Assembly (NCBI RefSeq): GCF_002196855.1
Contig: NZ_NIPW01000023.1
Coordinates: 1-64,000 of the forward strand
Origin: Haematobacter genomosp. 1
GTDB taxonomy: Bacteria; Pseudomonadota; Alphaproteobacteria; Rhodobacterales; Rhodobacteraceae
DNA: 64,000 nt
Reading direction: 5' to 3'
Shown here: one piece after another, positions 27,029 through 36,659 of the stretch
Position numbering within the stretch: the stretch's first letter is position 1
How the letters are laid out: every line of letters starts with the position of its first letter
Made by a program: the position numbers and the translations under genes
The notes under the pieces: generated by a model
Databases searched by the model: none
The model's input: the letters and a program-made list of their open reading frames with translations, nothing else
What the model was told of the DNA's origin: nothing

Positions 27029-28237
27029 CTATCGCATGTCCTGAGCCGGGCTCCGGCCTGGTTCTGTCTCAGAACTCTTCCCGCGAAAGGCCCTCGGCGC
27101 CATCAGGGTGGCGGTCATCAGGGCCGCTCCCGAAACGCCCATGACGCCCGCCGCACCGAACGACCCGACGGCGACCCCTGCGATGATCGGGATCGTGAAC
27201 TGCGCGATGCGGTTCGCGGTCAGGCGCAATGAGAGTGCAGTTCCGCGCGCGGCTGGAGGCGCGATCACCATCGTCAACGACACGGTGCTCGTCAGCGCGA
27301 TGCCGACGCCGAAGCCGGTGAGGGCCAGACCTGTCGCCAGCCCCCAGACAGGGAGGGGTAGGCTGATCCCTAGCAGCCCGACCCCGCCGAGAAGGGTCGC
27401 CACCAGCAACAGTCGACCGCGGCCCAGAAGACGAACCGCCCGGCTGAAGCAGATACGCGACACCATTGCAGCCCCCGCGCGCAGGCTCAGCAGGATACCG
27501 ATTGTGGCGGGAGCGATACCGCGTTCCATCCCGAGCAACGGCAGGAAGGCAAGGATCAGGTCCTGAGAGGCGACACAGATGCTCCCGAGAAGGATCAGCC
27601 ACGGCAGGCCCGGGGTAGCGGCGATCTGCGAAAGCGGGATTTCCGCCTGATCCTTGGCGCGCTTGCGGCTTGGCGCGACCCGCATCAGCCGGAGTATTGC
27701 CAGCACCAGGAGCGCCGCCCCTAGAACCGGAATCGCGGCACCATGGTTCTGCCCCTCCGTCGCGCCCAGAAACAGCGGCCCCACGGCCTGACCGAGCGAG
27801 ATGGCGACCATATAATTGCCCAGCATCGCATCACGATGCATCCGGCTGGAACTGCGCGAAATCAACAGTTGCATCGAGGCCAGCACCAGTGTCTGCGCGA
27901 TGCCCAAGACTGCCGTCGCCGCCAGCAGGCCGGGGAGTGACGGCGGCAGCAGCCACAGCGCGAGGCAAGCGATCAGTAGGCCGACGGAGCCTGCCAGTGC
28001 CGCGCCCTTGGCGCCCCCGCGATCATTGAACCGGCCAAGGAGCACCGTCAGTAAAACCGGCAGAATCGCGAAAGCCGCCGACAAGAACCCGATGACCTTT
28101 GGGCCGAAGCCCGCATCGAGGGCGGCATAGGTGGTTAGGATCCGGGCCAGCGGCACAGTCGCTTGCACCAGCAATCCGGTCGCCAAGATCGGTAGGAGAA
28201 TCGGCGTCATGATCTGACGCCGGGCTCTTTGGGTCAC
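27029..28237 (-). CDS. MFS transporter linked to the peptide-type ABC operon
   Basis: This 402-residue protein has twelve predicted helices and MFS loop motifs such as LLGRFNDRGGAKG between helices 2 and 3 and FSRAVRLLGRGRLL in the second half. It lies nine bases after the ABC ATPase stop, last in the operon. The frame opens with a GTG at 28237 (AGGACGACA upstream); an ATG at 28210 is the alternative. It may export or exchange a product of the compound imported by the ABC system. Substrate unknown. Confidence 0.82.
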   Translation of the reverse strand: MTQRARRQIMTPILLPILATGLLVQATVPLARILTTYAALDAGFGPKVIGFLSAAFAILPVLLTVLLGRFNDRGGAKGAALAGSVGLLIACLALWLLPPSLPGLLAATAVLGIAQTLVLASMQLLISRSSSRMHRDAMLGNYMVAISLGQAVGPLFLGATEGQNHGAAIPVLGAALLVLAILRLMRVAPSRKRAKDQAEIPLSQIAATPGLPWLILLGSICVASQDLILAFLPLLGMERGIAPATIGILLSLRAGAAMVSRICFSRAVRLLGRGRLLLVATLLGGVGLLGISLPLPVWGLATGLALTGFGVGIALTSTVSLTMVIAPPAARGTALSLRLTANRIAQFTIPIIAGVAVGSFGAAGVMGVSGAALMTATLMAPRAFRGKSSETEPGRSPAQDMR

Positions 28238-28246
28238 TCTGTCGTC

Positions 28247-29869
28247 CTATGCCGCCTGAACAGGGAGCGTCGCCCCAGCCCTCAACAGAGCCTTGGTGTA
28301 GTCGTGCTGCGGGTTGTCGTAAACCTGCGCCACGGGACCCTGTTCGACAATCCTGCCCTGATACATCACCAGAACCGACGTTGCGAAATCCCGTATCAGC
28401 GCCAGATCATGGGCGACGAAGACATAGGACAGCCCGTAGTCGCGGCGCAGATCCTTCAGCAGATCAATCACTTGCGCCTGGATCGACACATCAAGCGCCG
28501 AAACCGCCTCGTCGCAGACGATCAGTTCCGGCTTCAGGGCCAAAGCACGGGCGATGGCGATCCGCTGGCGCTGCCCGCCCGAGAACTGGTGCGGATAGCG
28601 GTCCGCATGATCGGGTTTCAGTCCGACCTTTTCCAGAAGTTCGCCCACTTGCGCGCGCCATTGCCCGCGCGGTAGGACATCGGGATGGATCGCCCAGGGT
28701 TCTGCGATGATCTGCTGCACCGTCATCCGCGGATTGAGCGAGGCGGTCGGATCCTGGAATACGAACTGTACCCGGCGGCGCATCCTGTAGTCCTCGGCCC
28801 CGGTCAGGCCATTGAACGGCTGACCGTCGAAGTGGATCGTTCCCGAGCTGGGCTCATCGAGCGCGAGGATCATCCGCGCGAGCGTCGACTTGCCGGAGCC
28901 GGATTCCCCGACGACACCAAGCGTCTCGCCCTTTGCCATGGTGAAGGAGACGTTATCGACGGCCTTCACCGGCGCCGTCTTCAGTTTGGAGAACTGGCGC
29001 GCGAGGCCGCCGTAGACCTTCGAGACATTCCGCACTTCCAGAAGCGGCGTGCCCCCTGCATCATCGGCGGTGGTGGCAAAGCCTTTGCGCCCCGGCACCG
29101 CGTCCAGCAAGCGGCGGGTGTAGCTGTGCCGGGGATCGTTCATCACCTGCGCCGCGCTGCCGGTCTCCACGATCTGGCCCGCCTGCATCACCACCACTCG
29201 GTCCGCCACGCGTTCCACGACCGAAAGGTCGTGGGTGATCAGAACCATACCCATGCCGTTCTCGGTCTGGATTTCCTTGAGAAGCTCCAGCACCCGGGCC
29301 TGAACGGTCACGTCCAGCGCCGAGGTCGGTTCATCGGCGATCAGAAGCTTCGGTTTCAGGGCGATGGCCGAGGCGATCATGATCCGCTGCCGCTGCCCGC
29401 CGGAGAACTGGTGTGGATAATCCTTCATCCGCCGTTCCGGTTCGGCGATGCCGACGCGGGCCAGCAGTTCGACCACGCGTGCCTGCGCCTGATCGCCGGG
29501 GGTGCCATGAACACGCATCGTCTCGGCCATCTGCCAGCCGATCGAATAGACCGGGTTCAACGCCGCCAGTGGATCCTGAAAAATCATCGAGATGCTCCGC
29601 CCGTTGATCCGGCGGCGCGTCTCGTCATCCGCTTTCAGCAGGTCCAGCCCTTCGAACAGGATCTCGCCCTGCGAGATGACGGCGGGCGGTGTCTCGATCA
29701 GGTTCATCACTGCCGAGGCGCTGACCGATTTGCCCGATCCGCTTTCGCCGAGAATGGCGAGCGTCTCGCCCGGATCGACATGCCAGCTCACGTTCTCCAC
29801 GGCGCGCACGACACCTGCACGGGACGGAAACTGGATCGAGAGGTTCTTCACGGAAAGAAGGGGTGCCAT
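28247..29869 (-). CDS. Tandem oligopeptide-type ABC ATPase (DppD-DppF fusion)
   Basis: The 540-residue protein joins two complete ATPase domains. Each has a Walker A ([13 protein letters not shown] and [13 protein letters not shown]), a signature ([12 protein letters not shown] and [12 protein letters not shown]) and a Walker B ([14 protein letters not shown] and [14 protein letters not shown]). The second Walker B reads DEAVS where DEPVS is usual, common in such fusions. It would drive a dipeptide/nickel/glutathione-type importer with the DppB- and DppC-like permeases encoded just upstream. Four bases separate it from the permease gene. Confidence 0.93.
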   Translation of the reverse strand: MAPLLSVKNLSIQFPSRAGVVRAVENVSWHVDPGETLAILGESGSGKSVSASAVMNLIETPPAVISQGEILFEGLDLLKADDETRRRINGRSISMIFQDPLAALNPVYSIGWQMAETMRVHGTPGDQAQARVVELLARVGIAEPERRMKDYPHQFSGGQRQRIMIASAIALKPKLLIADEPTSALDVTVQARVLELLKEIQTENGMGMVLITHDLSVVERVADRVVVMQAGQIVETGSAAQVMNDPRHSYTRRLLDAVPGRKGFATTADDAGGTPLLEVRNVSKVYGGLARQFSKLKTAPVKAVDNVSFTMAKGETLGVVGESGSGKSTLARMILALDEPSSGTIHFDGQPFNGLTGAEDYRMRRRVQFVFQDPTASLNPRMTVQQIIAEPWAIHPDVLPRGQWRAQVGELLEKVGLKPDHADRYPHQFSGGQRQRIAIARALALKPELIVCDEAVSALDVSIQAQVIDLLKDLRRDYGLSYVFVAHDLALIRDFATSVLVMYQGRIVEQGPVAQVYDNPQHDYTKALLRAGATLPVQAA

Positions 29870-29872
29870 GGC

Positions 29873-30802
29873 TTACCTCGCTTCGGTTTCAAGGCGCCAG
29901 CGTTCCACAGGATCGGTAACGATGCGCAGCCAGTTGGACAGCAGATTGAGGGACATCGCGACAAGCATGATCGCGAGGCCTGGCCAGAAGGCGAGCCACC
30001 AGGCGGAGCCGAGATAATTGCGGCCATCCGCCACCATCAGGCCCCATGTCACGTCGGGCGGCTGGATGCCGATGCCGAGGAAGCTGAGCCCGGATTCGAC
30101 CAGCATGACGAAGGCCATCTCCAGCGCCGCCAGATTGATGAGCGTCGGCAGCAGCATCGGCGCGATGTGGCGCAGCAGGATGCGGTTCTTTCCTGCCCCC
30201 ATCGCGCGGGCGGCAGTGACAAACATGCGTTGCTTCAGCTCCAGCACCTCTGCACGAACGGTGCGCATGAAGATCGGGATGCGCGAAACGGCCAGTACCA
30301 GCACCACGTTTATCACGCCCGGTTCGAACACGAAGAGCACGATCACCGCCAGCAGCATCGACGGAAAGCTCATGATCGCATCCGCCAGCCGGAGGAGAAC
30401 CGCTCCGACCCAGCCACCGCGATAGCCGGCGACGAGGCCGAGAAATCCGCCGACCAGCATCGCGACAAGGACGGAGCTGCCGGCGATAAGGAGGGTGTTC
30501 TGGCTAGCGACGATGATCCGGGCGAGCAGGCTTCGCCCGAGCGCGTCGCCGCCCAGAATGAACATCCAGCCGTTTTCGATCGAAAACGGCGGCGCGTTGC
30601 GGCCGCGCAGGTTGAGCGAGCGGGCCTGTTCCGCCAGAAGCGAGGGGCCGATGATCGCACAGATCAGCACGATCAGAAGGAAGATCAGCGATGCCGTGGC
30701 GTAGCGATCGCGCAACAGAGACCGCAGCAGGACCGAAGACCTGCGACGCCCGGACGCGACCGGCAGCTTAGCTGTGGCGGATGCGGGGGTCGACGAAGGC
30801 AT
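29873..30802 (-). CDS. DppC-like ABC permease
   Basis: This 309-residue membrane protein has an N-terminal cytoplasmic stretch, a first helix (ASLIFLLIVLICAIIGPSLL), a long periplasmic loop with LGGDALGRSLLARIIVASQ, and the EAA-type loop ARAMGAGKNRILLRHIAPMLLP. These mark the DppC/OppC class. The ATG at 30802 overlaps the end of the dppB-like gene by 35 bases; no strong ribosome site is visible there, so translation is probably coupled. It forms the importer channel with the neighbouring permease. Confidence 0.9.
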   Translation of the reverse strand: MPSSTPASATAKLPVASGRRRSSVLLRSLLRDRYATASLIFLLIVLICAIIGPSLLAEQARSLNLRGRNAPPFSIENGWMFILGGDALGRSLLARIIVASQNTLLIAGSSVLVAMLVGGFLGLVAGYRGGWVGAVLLRLADAIMSFPSMLLAVIVLFVFEPGVINVVLVLAVSRIPIFMRTVRAEVLELKQRMFVTAARAMGAGKNRILLRHIAPMLLPTLINLAALEMAFVMLVESGLSFLGIGIQPPDVTWGLMVADGRNYLGSAWWLAFWPGLAIMLVAMSLNLLSNWLRIVTDPVERWRLETEAR

Positions 30803-31685
30803 AGGAGATATCCACAATGATGTTGATGAGGAAGACGGCCAGCGCGGTCACGAGGATGGCTGCCTGAATAACCGCGAAATCACGCATCAGGACGGAATCG
30901 ATCATCAGCTTGCCGATGCCGGGAAAGCCGAAGACGGTTTCCACGATCACGGCACCGTTGACGATGCCCGCGGCCTGGTCGGAGGCCACGGTGATCACCG
31001 GAAGGAGCGAGTTGCGCAAGGCATGGACGAAGATTATTGTCCGGGCCTTCACGCCCTTGGCCTTCGCCGCCTTGACATAGACCGAGGAGAGCGCCGTCAT
31101 CATCGAGGTGCGCATCACCTGAACCAGTACCCCCGCCGGGCGCAGCGTCAGCACGGCCACGGGCAGCACCCAATGCGCCCAGGTTCCGGTGCCCGAGGTC
31201 GGCAGCACGTTCAGCGTGACGGCGAAGATCAGCACGCCGACGATGGCGACCCAGAAGTTCGGCGTGCTGGCACCGATCAGCGAGATCAGGCTGGCGATCC
31301 GGTCGAACAGTCCGCCGGGTCTATAGGCGGCGAGCGCGCCCGTGACGATGGAGATCGTCAACACCAGCGGCATGGTCACCGCGGCCAGGGCCAGCGTGGT
31401 CGGGAACGCTTCCAGCACCATATCGAGCGCGGGGCGCGAATAGCGCAGCGACTGGCCGAAATCACCGTGGAACACGCCGCGGATGAAGGTGCCGAGTTGG
31501 ACCAGCAGCGGGTCGTCGAACCCGTGCAGCGCGTTGTACGCGTCGATCTGTTCCTGCGTTGCCTCCGGCGGGAGGAATAGCTGTGCGGGAGACCCGGTCA
31601 TTCGGGCCAGGATGAAGACGACGATGACGAGGAAGACTAGCGACAAGATGCTCTGCATCGATCGCTTGAAGATGAAATCGCCCAT
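30768..31685 (-). CDS. DppB-like ABC permease
   Basis: The 305-residue protein shows the DppB/OppB layout: an N-terminal helix (SILSLVFLVIVVFILAR), LPPEATQEQIDAYNALHG, GDFGQSLRYSRPALDMV, six helices, and the loop KAAKAKGVKARTIIFVHALRNSLLPV that docks on the ATPase. A GGAGGTGCC ribosome site precedes the ATG. It follows the binding-protein gene by 55 bases and starts the permease-ATPase block. Confidence 0.92.
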   Translation of the reverse strand: MGDFIFKRSMQSILSLVFLVIVVFILARMTGSPAQLFLPPEATQEQIDAYNALHGFDDPLLVQLGTFIRGVFHGDFGQSLRYSRPALDMVLEAFPTTLALAAVTMPLVLTISIVTGALAAYRPGGLFDRIASLISLIGASTPNFWVAIVGVLIFAVTLNVLPTSGTGTWAHWVLPVAVLTLRPAGVLVQVMRTSMMTALSSVYVKAAKAKGVKARTIIFVHALRNSLLPVITVASDQAAGIVNGAVIVETVFGFPGIGKLMIDSVLMRDFAVIQAAILVTALAVFLINIIVDISYAFVDPRIRHS

Positions 31686-31739
31686 GGGGCACCTCCGATC
31701 GGGGACGGGAGGCCGGGGCGTTCACACCCCGGCGGGCGG

Positions 31740-33257
31740 TCAGCTCGAGGTCAGCTGAAGTTTAGACAGCTGCAATTCGACCGCGTTGGCTATGGTCGGT
31801 GTGAAGTCGACCCGGGGACCAACGCGCATGTAGTTGACCATGTAGAACAGCGGCACGTCCGAAACGATATCTTCATAGATCGTGCGGAAGACCTTGTGAT
31901 AGGCGGTCGCACGGGCTTCGCCGGACAGCGTCGAGGCTTCCTCGATCATCGCGTCGAGTTTGGGGTCATGCAACTCGCTCTGTCGTCCGTTCGAGTGATA
32001 CTTGAAGTAGGCGGTAAAGGCCGCATCGCCGCTATTGTTGTCATGCATCGTCAGGAAGATGTTGGGCTTGCGGGCCGGGTCGAAGGGCTTGTTGGCCACC
32101 TCCAGCCATTGCGACATCTCCAGCGTTTCCATCTTCACGTTCAGTCCGACCGCGCGCAGCATCTCGCCCACCGCCTGCACGAATTCGTTGCTGTTGGCGA
32201 ACATCGCCGGGCGACCGATCAGCCGCATCTCCGTCTCGACCGGCACACCATCCGCCTTGGCCTCGGCCAGCAGGCGCATTGCCTCCTCGGGGTCGTATTT
32301 CCACGGCACCAGATCCGGGTTCCAGCCCAAGACATTGGGGCCGACCTGCTGGGTCGCCACCTTGGCCTGATCAGAGATTATGGTGCCCAGGAATGCCTGG
32401 CGGTCGATGGCGAGGTTGATCGCCTTGCGCACCCGGACATCGTTCAGCGGCGGGATATCGACACTGAGGCGGAACATCGCGCTGTCGGAATTCGGATAGA
32501 CCTTGTCCATCTCCGCATTCGTCGCATCCTGCGGAGCGATGGAAAAGGCGAGATCGGCCTCGCCGGTCTGCACCATAGCAGCCACGACCGAAGATTCCGC
32601 GCGCCAGACATAGGTGGCCTTGGTGATCGTCGGGGCAGCCCCCCAGTAATCGTCATTGCGCTCGATCACCACGTCCTGGCCTTGTGTCCAACTGACGAAG
32701 CGATACGGTCCGGTGCCAACAGGCTCGTTGGTATAGATGCCCTTGGGGGTATTGGGCGAGGAGATCGCCATCTGGGCCAGAAGCGTCGGCAGGATCGGGC
32801 TTGGCTTTCCGGTGGTGAATTTCACGGTCAGCGGATCGACCGCCTCGGCCTTGATATCCACTCCGTCGAAGTATTTCGTGCGGGTGATACAGGTCAGCGC
32901 GGGGTCGGTCGTCCGTTCCAGTGTTTTGATGACGGCCTGTGCATCGAATGGCGCGCCGTCATGGAAGGTCACTCCGGGATGCAGCCTGAAAGTCCATTCC
33001 GTCGGGCTGTCCTGAGTCCAGCTGTCAGCCAGCCTCGGGATCAGCGAGGCGTCGTGATAGTTCAGCTCGACGAGCGTTTCGACCACGTTCTGCTTGATGA
33101 TCCTGCCGATCACCGAACGTGGTGTTTCGCAAGGGTCAAGCCGGTCCGGCCCGGCGGGCAGCACGATCTTCACTTCCGTCTCCGGCCCGGCAAGGGCGGG
33201 AATGGCGGCTGTCGCGGCCAGCAGCGTCGCTGCGGCCAAAACTCCCAGATGTCGCAT
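31740..33257 (-). CDS. Periplasmic solute-binding protein, SBP family 5
   Basis: The 505-residue protein has a signal peptide (MRHLGVLAAATLLAATAAIPALA) and the family-5 body: LIPRLADSWTQDSPTEWTFRL, GVTFHDGAPFDAQAV, GTGPYRFVSWTQGQDVVIERN, and DVRVRKAINLAIDRQ. It captures peptides, opines or similar compounds for the DppBC-type importer. The ATG at 33257 has an excellent GGAGG site five bases away; the ATG at 33278 does not. It follows the truncated RraA-like gene by 29 bases, suggesting that gene once led the operon. Confidence 0.92.
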   Translation of the reverse strand: MRHLGVLAAATLLAATAAIPALAGPETEVKIVLPAGPDRLDPCETPRSVIGRIIKQNVVETLVELNYHDASLIPRLADSWTQDSPTEWTFRLHPGVTFHDGAPFDAQAVIKTLERTTDPALTCITRTKYFDGVDIKAEAVDPLTVKFTTGKPSPILPTLLAQMAISSPNTPKGIYTNEPVGTGPYRFVSWTQGQDVVIERNDDYWGAAPTITKATYVWRAESSVVAAMVQTGEADLAFSIAPQDATNAEMDKVYPNSDSAMFRLSVDIPPLNDVRVRKAINLAIDRQAFLGTIISDQAKVATQQVGPNVLGWNPDLVPWKYDPEEAMRLLAEAKADGVPVETEMRLIGRPAMFANSNEFVQAVGEMLRAVGLNVKMETLEMSQWLEVANKPFDPARKPNIFLTMHDNNSGDAAFTAYFKYHSNGRQSELHDPKLDAMIEEASTLSGEARATAYHKVFRTIYEDIVSDVPLFYMVNYMRVGPRVDFTPTIANAVELQLSKLQLTSS

Positions 33258-33286
33258 AAGGCTCCTCCCTTTCGACAATGTCGGTG

Positions 33287-33727
33287 TTATCCCGCGCGGC
33301 GGGTCATCTCCATAAGTGTCTTGCGGATTTCGGCGATCTTCTGACGCTCATGCTCCTCCTTGGCACGGACGGCAGGCAGGATCCCGGCGGCGGTCTCCGG
33401 GGGCAGGGTCACGATGCCATCGGCATCTCCCACCACCAGATCACCCGGCATTACCACGCTTCCCCCAACGGCGATCGGCCGGTTCAGCACGCCGGGACCG
33501 TTCTTGTAGGGGCCGCGATGAGTGACCGCGCGGGCATAGACCGGCAGTCCGAGTTCGCGGATCGCATCGACATCGCGGATCGCACCATCGATGACGAAGC
33601 CCGCAAGACCGACCGCCATCGCCTTCTGCACGATGATCTCGCCGATCAAGGCTTGGGTGACATCGCCGCCGCCATCGACGACCATCACGTCACCCGGGCG
33701 CACTAGGTTCAGCGCTGCATGGCTTGG
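33287..33727 (-). pseudogene. 5'-truncated RraA-like aldolase
   Basis: The readable protein starts at about HAALNLVRPGDVMVVDGGGD and runs through GFVIDGAIRDVDAI, THRGPYKNGPG and PGDLVVGDADGIV to a normal C-terminus. This is the RraA / 4-hydroxy-4-methyl-2-oxoglutarate aldolase family, whose metal-site Asp and catalytic Arg are in the IRD block. About 60-65 N-terminal residues are missing; the open frame extends to 33784 but that part does not resemble the family. The operon promoter was probably lost with it, unless the new upstream sequence drives it. Confidence 0.75.
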
Positions 33728-34193
33728 CCTAGTGCCCGCACAATACAGCACCAAGGGCCGAACGATCCTGGGGAGGATTACCAAACGCTGCAGCCGATAC
33801 CTTCGCGTGCTCTTAGTTCAGGCGGCAAAAGTGATCATGATGCGGCGAGCCAGATGGCCGGACTTCAGCTTTGGCGCGTGGCTGACCGGGGCGGTCGCTC
33901 GAATGCCGCGGAGCAAGGCGGCTATCGCGCTCGCCAACAAATTGGCACGAACCGCATGGAGCATTCTGCGCCATGGCACCCGGTTCGACGCCCCAAGAGA
34001 TATGGCTCTCGACGCGATCTAACGCATTCAAAGCCATCACGGAGTTCGCGAGGAGAATGAAGCATGGAACGGAGAGAATACGCCCCCAGAGTCTGCCGGC
34101 CCTTAGGGTCACCATCGACCTTGCCGCTATAGAGACCGCGGCGCGTGCATAACCCCATCAAGACCACGGCCCGCGAGCCGATGAACACGCCGG
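33728..34193. other. Unassigned junction upstream of the RraA fragment
   Basis: Nothing recognisable. Minus-strand open frames of 80-100 codons (33813-34188) carry no known domain. The sequence probably came in with the neighbouring mobile debris and marks the breakpoint that cut the RraA-like gene. Confidence 0.35.
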
Positions 34194-34284
34194 ATACATA
34201 TGAGCGACATACATATGAGCGACTTCCGAAGTCGTGCTGAACTTTCGATTGCGAACAACAGCCGACACATACATATGGGCCGAC
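34194..34284. repeat. Tandem 15-base repeats with adjacent palindrome
   Basis: ATACATATGAGCGAC occurs twice in perfect tandem (34194-34208, 34209-34223), and a third imperfect copy ATACATATGGGCCGAC is at 34269-34284. Between them CGACTT-CCG-AAGTCG (34220-34234) is a short palindrome. The grouping recalls recombinase res sites, iterons or a partition site. It lies just downstream of the toxin gene and about 0.7 kb from a broken tyrosine recombinase. Confidence 0.5.
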
Positions 34285-34291
34285 CCCTGTA

Positions 34292-34567
34292 TCAAGGCCA
34301 CATTTGAGCCGCGTGCAGGACGCGGAGAATGGTCACTGTGCCTTCGGCTTCCGAGTAGACCAACAGATAGTTCGGTCTGACGACCATCTCGCGCGTGCCT
34401 CCCACCCGCCCGGGCCGGTACGCCCGCGGGTGATCGCGCAGCCGACCCACTTTCGCCTCGATCTCGTCCAGTAATGCCAGGGCCGCGGAAGGGCTGTCTT
34501 CCGTGATATAGTCGAAGATCGCGCGCAGGTCGCGGCGAGCGACCTGACGCCAAACAATGTCAGGCAC
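34292..34567 (-). CDS. RelE/ParE-family toxin
   Basis: This 91-residue protein has the RelE/ParE fold pattern: VWRQVARRDLRAIFDYITED, ALALLDEIEAKVGRLRDHP, then VGGTREMVVRPNYLLVYS and VTILRVLHAAQMWP at the end. Such toxins cleave ribosome-bound mRNA or inhibit gyrase. It starts with GTG at 34567 and overlaps the antitoxin stop by eight bases, the normal arrangement for a coupled pair. The frame is intact, so the module may be active and stabilise this element. Confidence 0.85.
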   Translation of the reverse strand: MPDIVWRQVARRDLRAIFDYITEDSPSAALALLDEIEAKVGRLRDHPRAYRPGRVGGTREMVVRPNYLLVYSEAEGTVTILRVLHAAQMWP

Positions 34568-34853
34568 GGGGCTTGCCGGCGATCCGCTCTCGCATCTCCG
34601 CCATCACATCAGCATGGGACACGGATGGCCCCTCCTCCGCCAGGGCTTCGCGAACCTTGCCGCGGAACCAGGCATCATAGGCGTCGGGATCCGCCGCCAG
34701 TCCAGCTGGCAGACCGCCTTCCCGGGCGACGCGGGTCAACAGGATCCGCACCGCATCGGAAAGCGTCAGCCCGACACCGGCGAGCGCCTCGGTGGCCTGA
34801 GCCTTCAACTGGTCGTCGACACGGACGTGCAACATGGATGTTCTTGCCGGCAT
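34560..34853 (-). CDS. RelB/DinJ-family antitoxin
   Basis: The 97-residue protein starts with a ribbon-helix-helix (MLHVRVDDQLKAQATEAL, LSDAVRILLTRVAREGGL), the RelB/DinJ DNA-binding fold, followed by a toxin-binding tail (DPDAYDAWFRGKVREAL). I took the ATG at 34853 because GGAGGA lies five bases upstream; the ATG at 34868 has no such site. A near-perfect palindrome 22 bases before the start probably binds the antitoxin-toxin complex for autoregulation. Confidence 0.86.
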   Translation of the reverse strand: MPARTSMLHVRVDDQLKAQATEALAGVGLTLSDAVRILLTRVAREGGLPAGLAADPDAYDAWFRGKVREALAEEGPSVSHADVMAEMRERIAGKPRA

Positions 34854-34874
34854 GACTTCCTCCATCACAGCTCA

Positions 34875-34896
34875 ATGTATCTCATTTGAGATGCAT
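34875..34896. promoter_or_regulatory. Palindromic operator of the RelBE-type operon
   Basis: ATGTATCTCA-TT-TGAGATGCAT is a 22-base palindrome with one mismatch, placed directly upstream of the antitoxin start. Ribbon-helix-helix antitoxins bind such sites to repress their own operon. Confidence 0.7.
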
Positions 34897-34925
34897 CGGC
34901 AATGCTCCTCGCTGTGCGGTCACCG

Positions 34926-35620
34926 TCAGAGATCGATCCCCTCGGAGATCGTGAGCGCGTCGTCAAGATCAACACCGAGGTAACGCACCGTGCTGTCCAT
35001 CTTGGTGTGCCCCAACAGAAGCTGGACGGCGCGCCAGTTGCCGGTCTTCTTGTAGATCTGCGCGACTTTGGTCCGTCGCATGGAATGTGTCCCGTAGGCG
35101 CTCGGCTCCAGACCGATGGATGTCACCCAGCCGCGCGGGATACGCGCATACTTTCGGGTGGAGAGGTGCGGGCTGCCGTGGAGCCGGCTGGGCCACAAAT
35201 GGTCTGCGCCGAACATTTCTGGATCGACAATCCATCGCTCCAGAGACCCCCGCGTCGTCTCGGTGATCTCGAAGCGAACAGGCTTGCCGGTCTTGCTCTG
35301 GATGATGGACGTGCGCTCCTTGATCCGGCATGGACATCCCGGCCCCGGAGACAGACAAGGTCGCAGCCCCGGAGCTTGCTGTCGATCGCGAGATTGAACA
35401 GGGCCAGATCTCTCGGATTGCCAGCCATTTCCAGCCGCACCCGGATGGACCAGACGTGCTTCGGCGGCAAGGGGCGCTTGTGGCCGATGATGCGCCCACG
35501 GTTCCAGGCGAGGCGCTGCGGACGGATGGCGGGCAGGACCTCCCCTGTGGCCGCTTTCGGTTGGTCGCCACTCGCCCTTGCACGGCGTTGAGTGGCTCCA
35601 CAGCTGGCAGGAAACCGCAA
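34926..35620 (-). pseudogene. Tyrosine recombinase/integrase with a frameshift
   Basis: The C-terminal part (34926-35216 and beyond) has the catalytic boxes: THSMRRTKVAQIY (HxxR), LLGHTKMDSTVRYLG with the His and nucleophile Tyr. The first catalytic Arg lies in DSKLRGCDLVCLR, but in a different frame; a one-base shift near 35332 separates the two. Its N-terminal part runs to about 35620. Joined, the protein would be about 230 residues, the size of short plasmid or integron-like integrases. It is probably inactive unless the shift is an assembly error. Confidence 0.8.
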
Positions 35621-35637
35621 AGGCTTCGCTTAGCGGT

Positions 35638-36034
35638 ATGATACCAGACTTCTTGAAGAAGCTGGAAAACTCTCAGGATGAAATTCAGCGCCTTATGACC
35701 GCTGCTGAAGAGGCGGCGGCGCGAATGGGAAGAGCAGCAGGAACGCTGGCGTAGGGAAGAAGATCACCGACATATCAAGCAGGCCGATTCAGAGAGCCGC
35801 AAGCAACTGAGAGAGATCATGGATCGGTGGGCAACCGCCGTCGCGGTCCAAAAGTTTTTCGATGAAGCCGAGGAAAGGGCAAGTTTGGTTGGTGAGGAAC
35901 GCCACGCACGCATCATGCAACGCTTGGCGTTGGCGAGAGCGATGCTTGGCCCTTCCGACCCATTGGACTACCTTGAAGAATGGTTGGCACCTGACGAACG
36001 TTATAAGTCGAAGTACGAAGGCAACGTTAGGTAG
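35638..36034 (+). pseudogene. Broken small coiled-coil protein of unknown function
   Basis: From the ATG at 35638 the text is MIPDFLKKLENSQDEIQRLM, then TAAEEAAAR; a one-base shift near 35727 moves the frame to WEEQQERWRREEDHRHIKQA and on through REIMDRWATAVAVQKFFDEA to LDYLEEWLAPDERYKSKY. Joined, it is about 131 residues, highly charged and helical. I do not recognise the family. The continuity of style across the shift shows one ancestral gene. Confidence 0.55.
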
Positions 36035-36659
36035 CACCGATTGTAGAAACTATATAGCAGATATAATCACATAAGAGTTCTCATCTCTAATCCGGCTGGT
36101 CCGCCAACCCCGCCGATTTCCTTCTATGGCCCGATATTGCCGCCGATCATCAAGCGCCACCATCCGGTATAGCGAATCGCCGATTTCAGGATATTGTCCG
36201 ATAATCGGGACCCAGGCCGGCAGCGCGGCAGCTTTCGACAATCAGCGACATCACCGGTTGATCATCGCCGCGGCAAGTCTGCGCGTCCGGTCTCGGGATG
36301 CCGCGCTGTGGCGACACCGTAGCCTCAGCCGACCGCTTTGGGCCGCAGACCGGTCACGCGACCCGACGCAGTGCCGCATGACAGCTCGAGCCCTTTGCGC
36401 TCTATTGGACTCTGACGTCCCGAAGACCGCCGAAAGATCAGCTTGTCGCGGGTTTCGGAACGCTGTGTCACGACAGCTTTGATTGACGTGGCCGCGCCCC
36501 TCACCTATGTCTGGCGACCAAGGTTCCGGCACCTGCCGCCTGCGGCGCAAGCCACGGTGAAGCCCGGATTGAGAAGACACCTCACCCTCGAAGCATTTCG
36601 CGCGGTGGGCAATGCAGGCCCCCATTCCACCTTGAAATGCCTCACATGAGGAGTGGGCG
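36035..36659. other. Unassigned stretch before the MATE gene
   Basis: No gene is recognised. A low-GC spot at 36040-36085 contrasts with the surroundings. A minus-strand frame at 36050-36241 (WVPIIGQYPEIGDSLYRMV) looks protein-like but is unknown to me and short; it may be the tail of a lost gene. The MATE ribosome site AGGAG lies at the right end. Confidence 0.35.

Noticed and set aside
28685-30820. 711-codon plus-strand frame opposite the ABC ATPase and permease
   Set aside because: Opposite-strand shadow, His- and Asp-rich without domains, while the minus strand has complete ABC genes.
33813-34188. Minus-strand frames upstream of the RraA fragment
   Set aside because: No recognisable domain and no start signals; treated as junction DNA.
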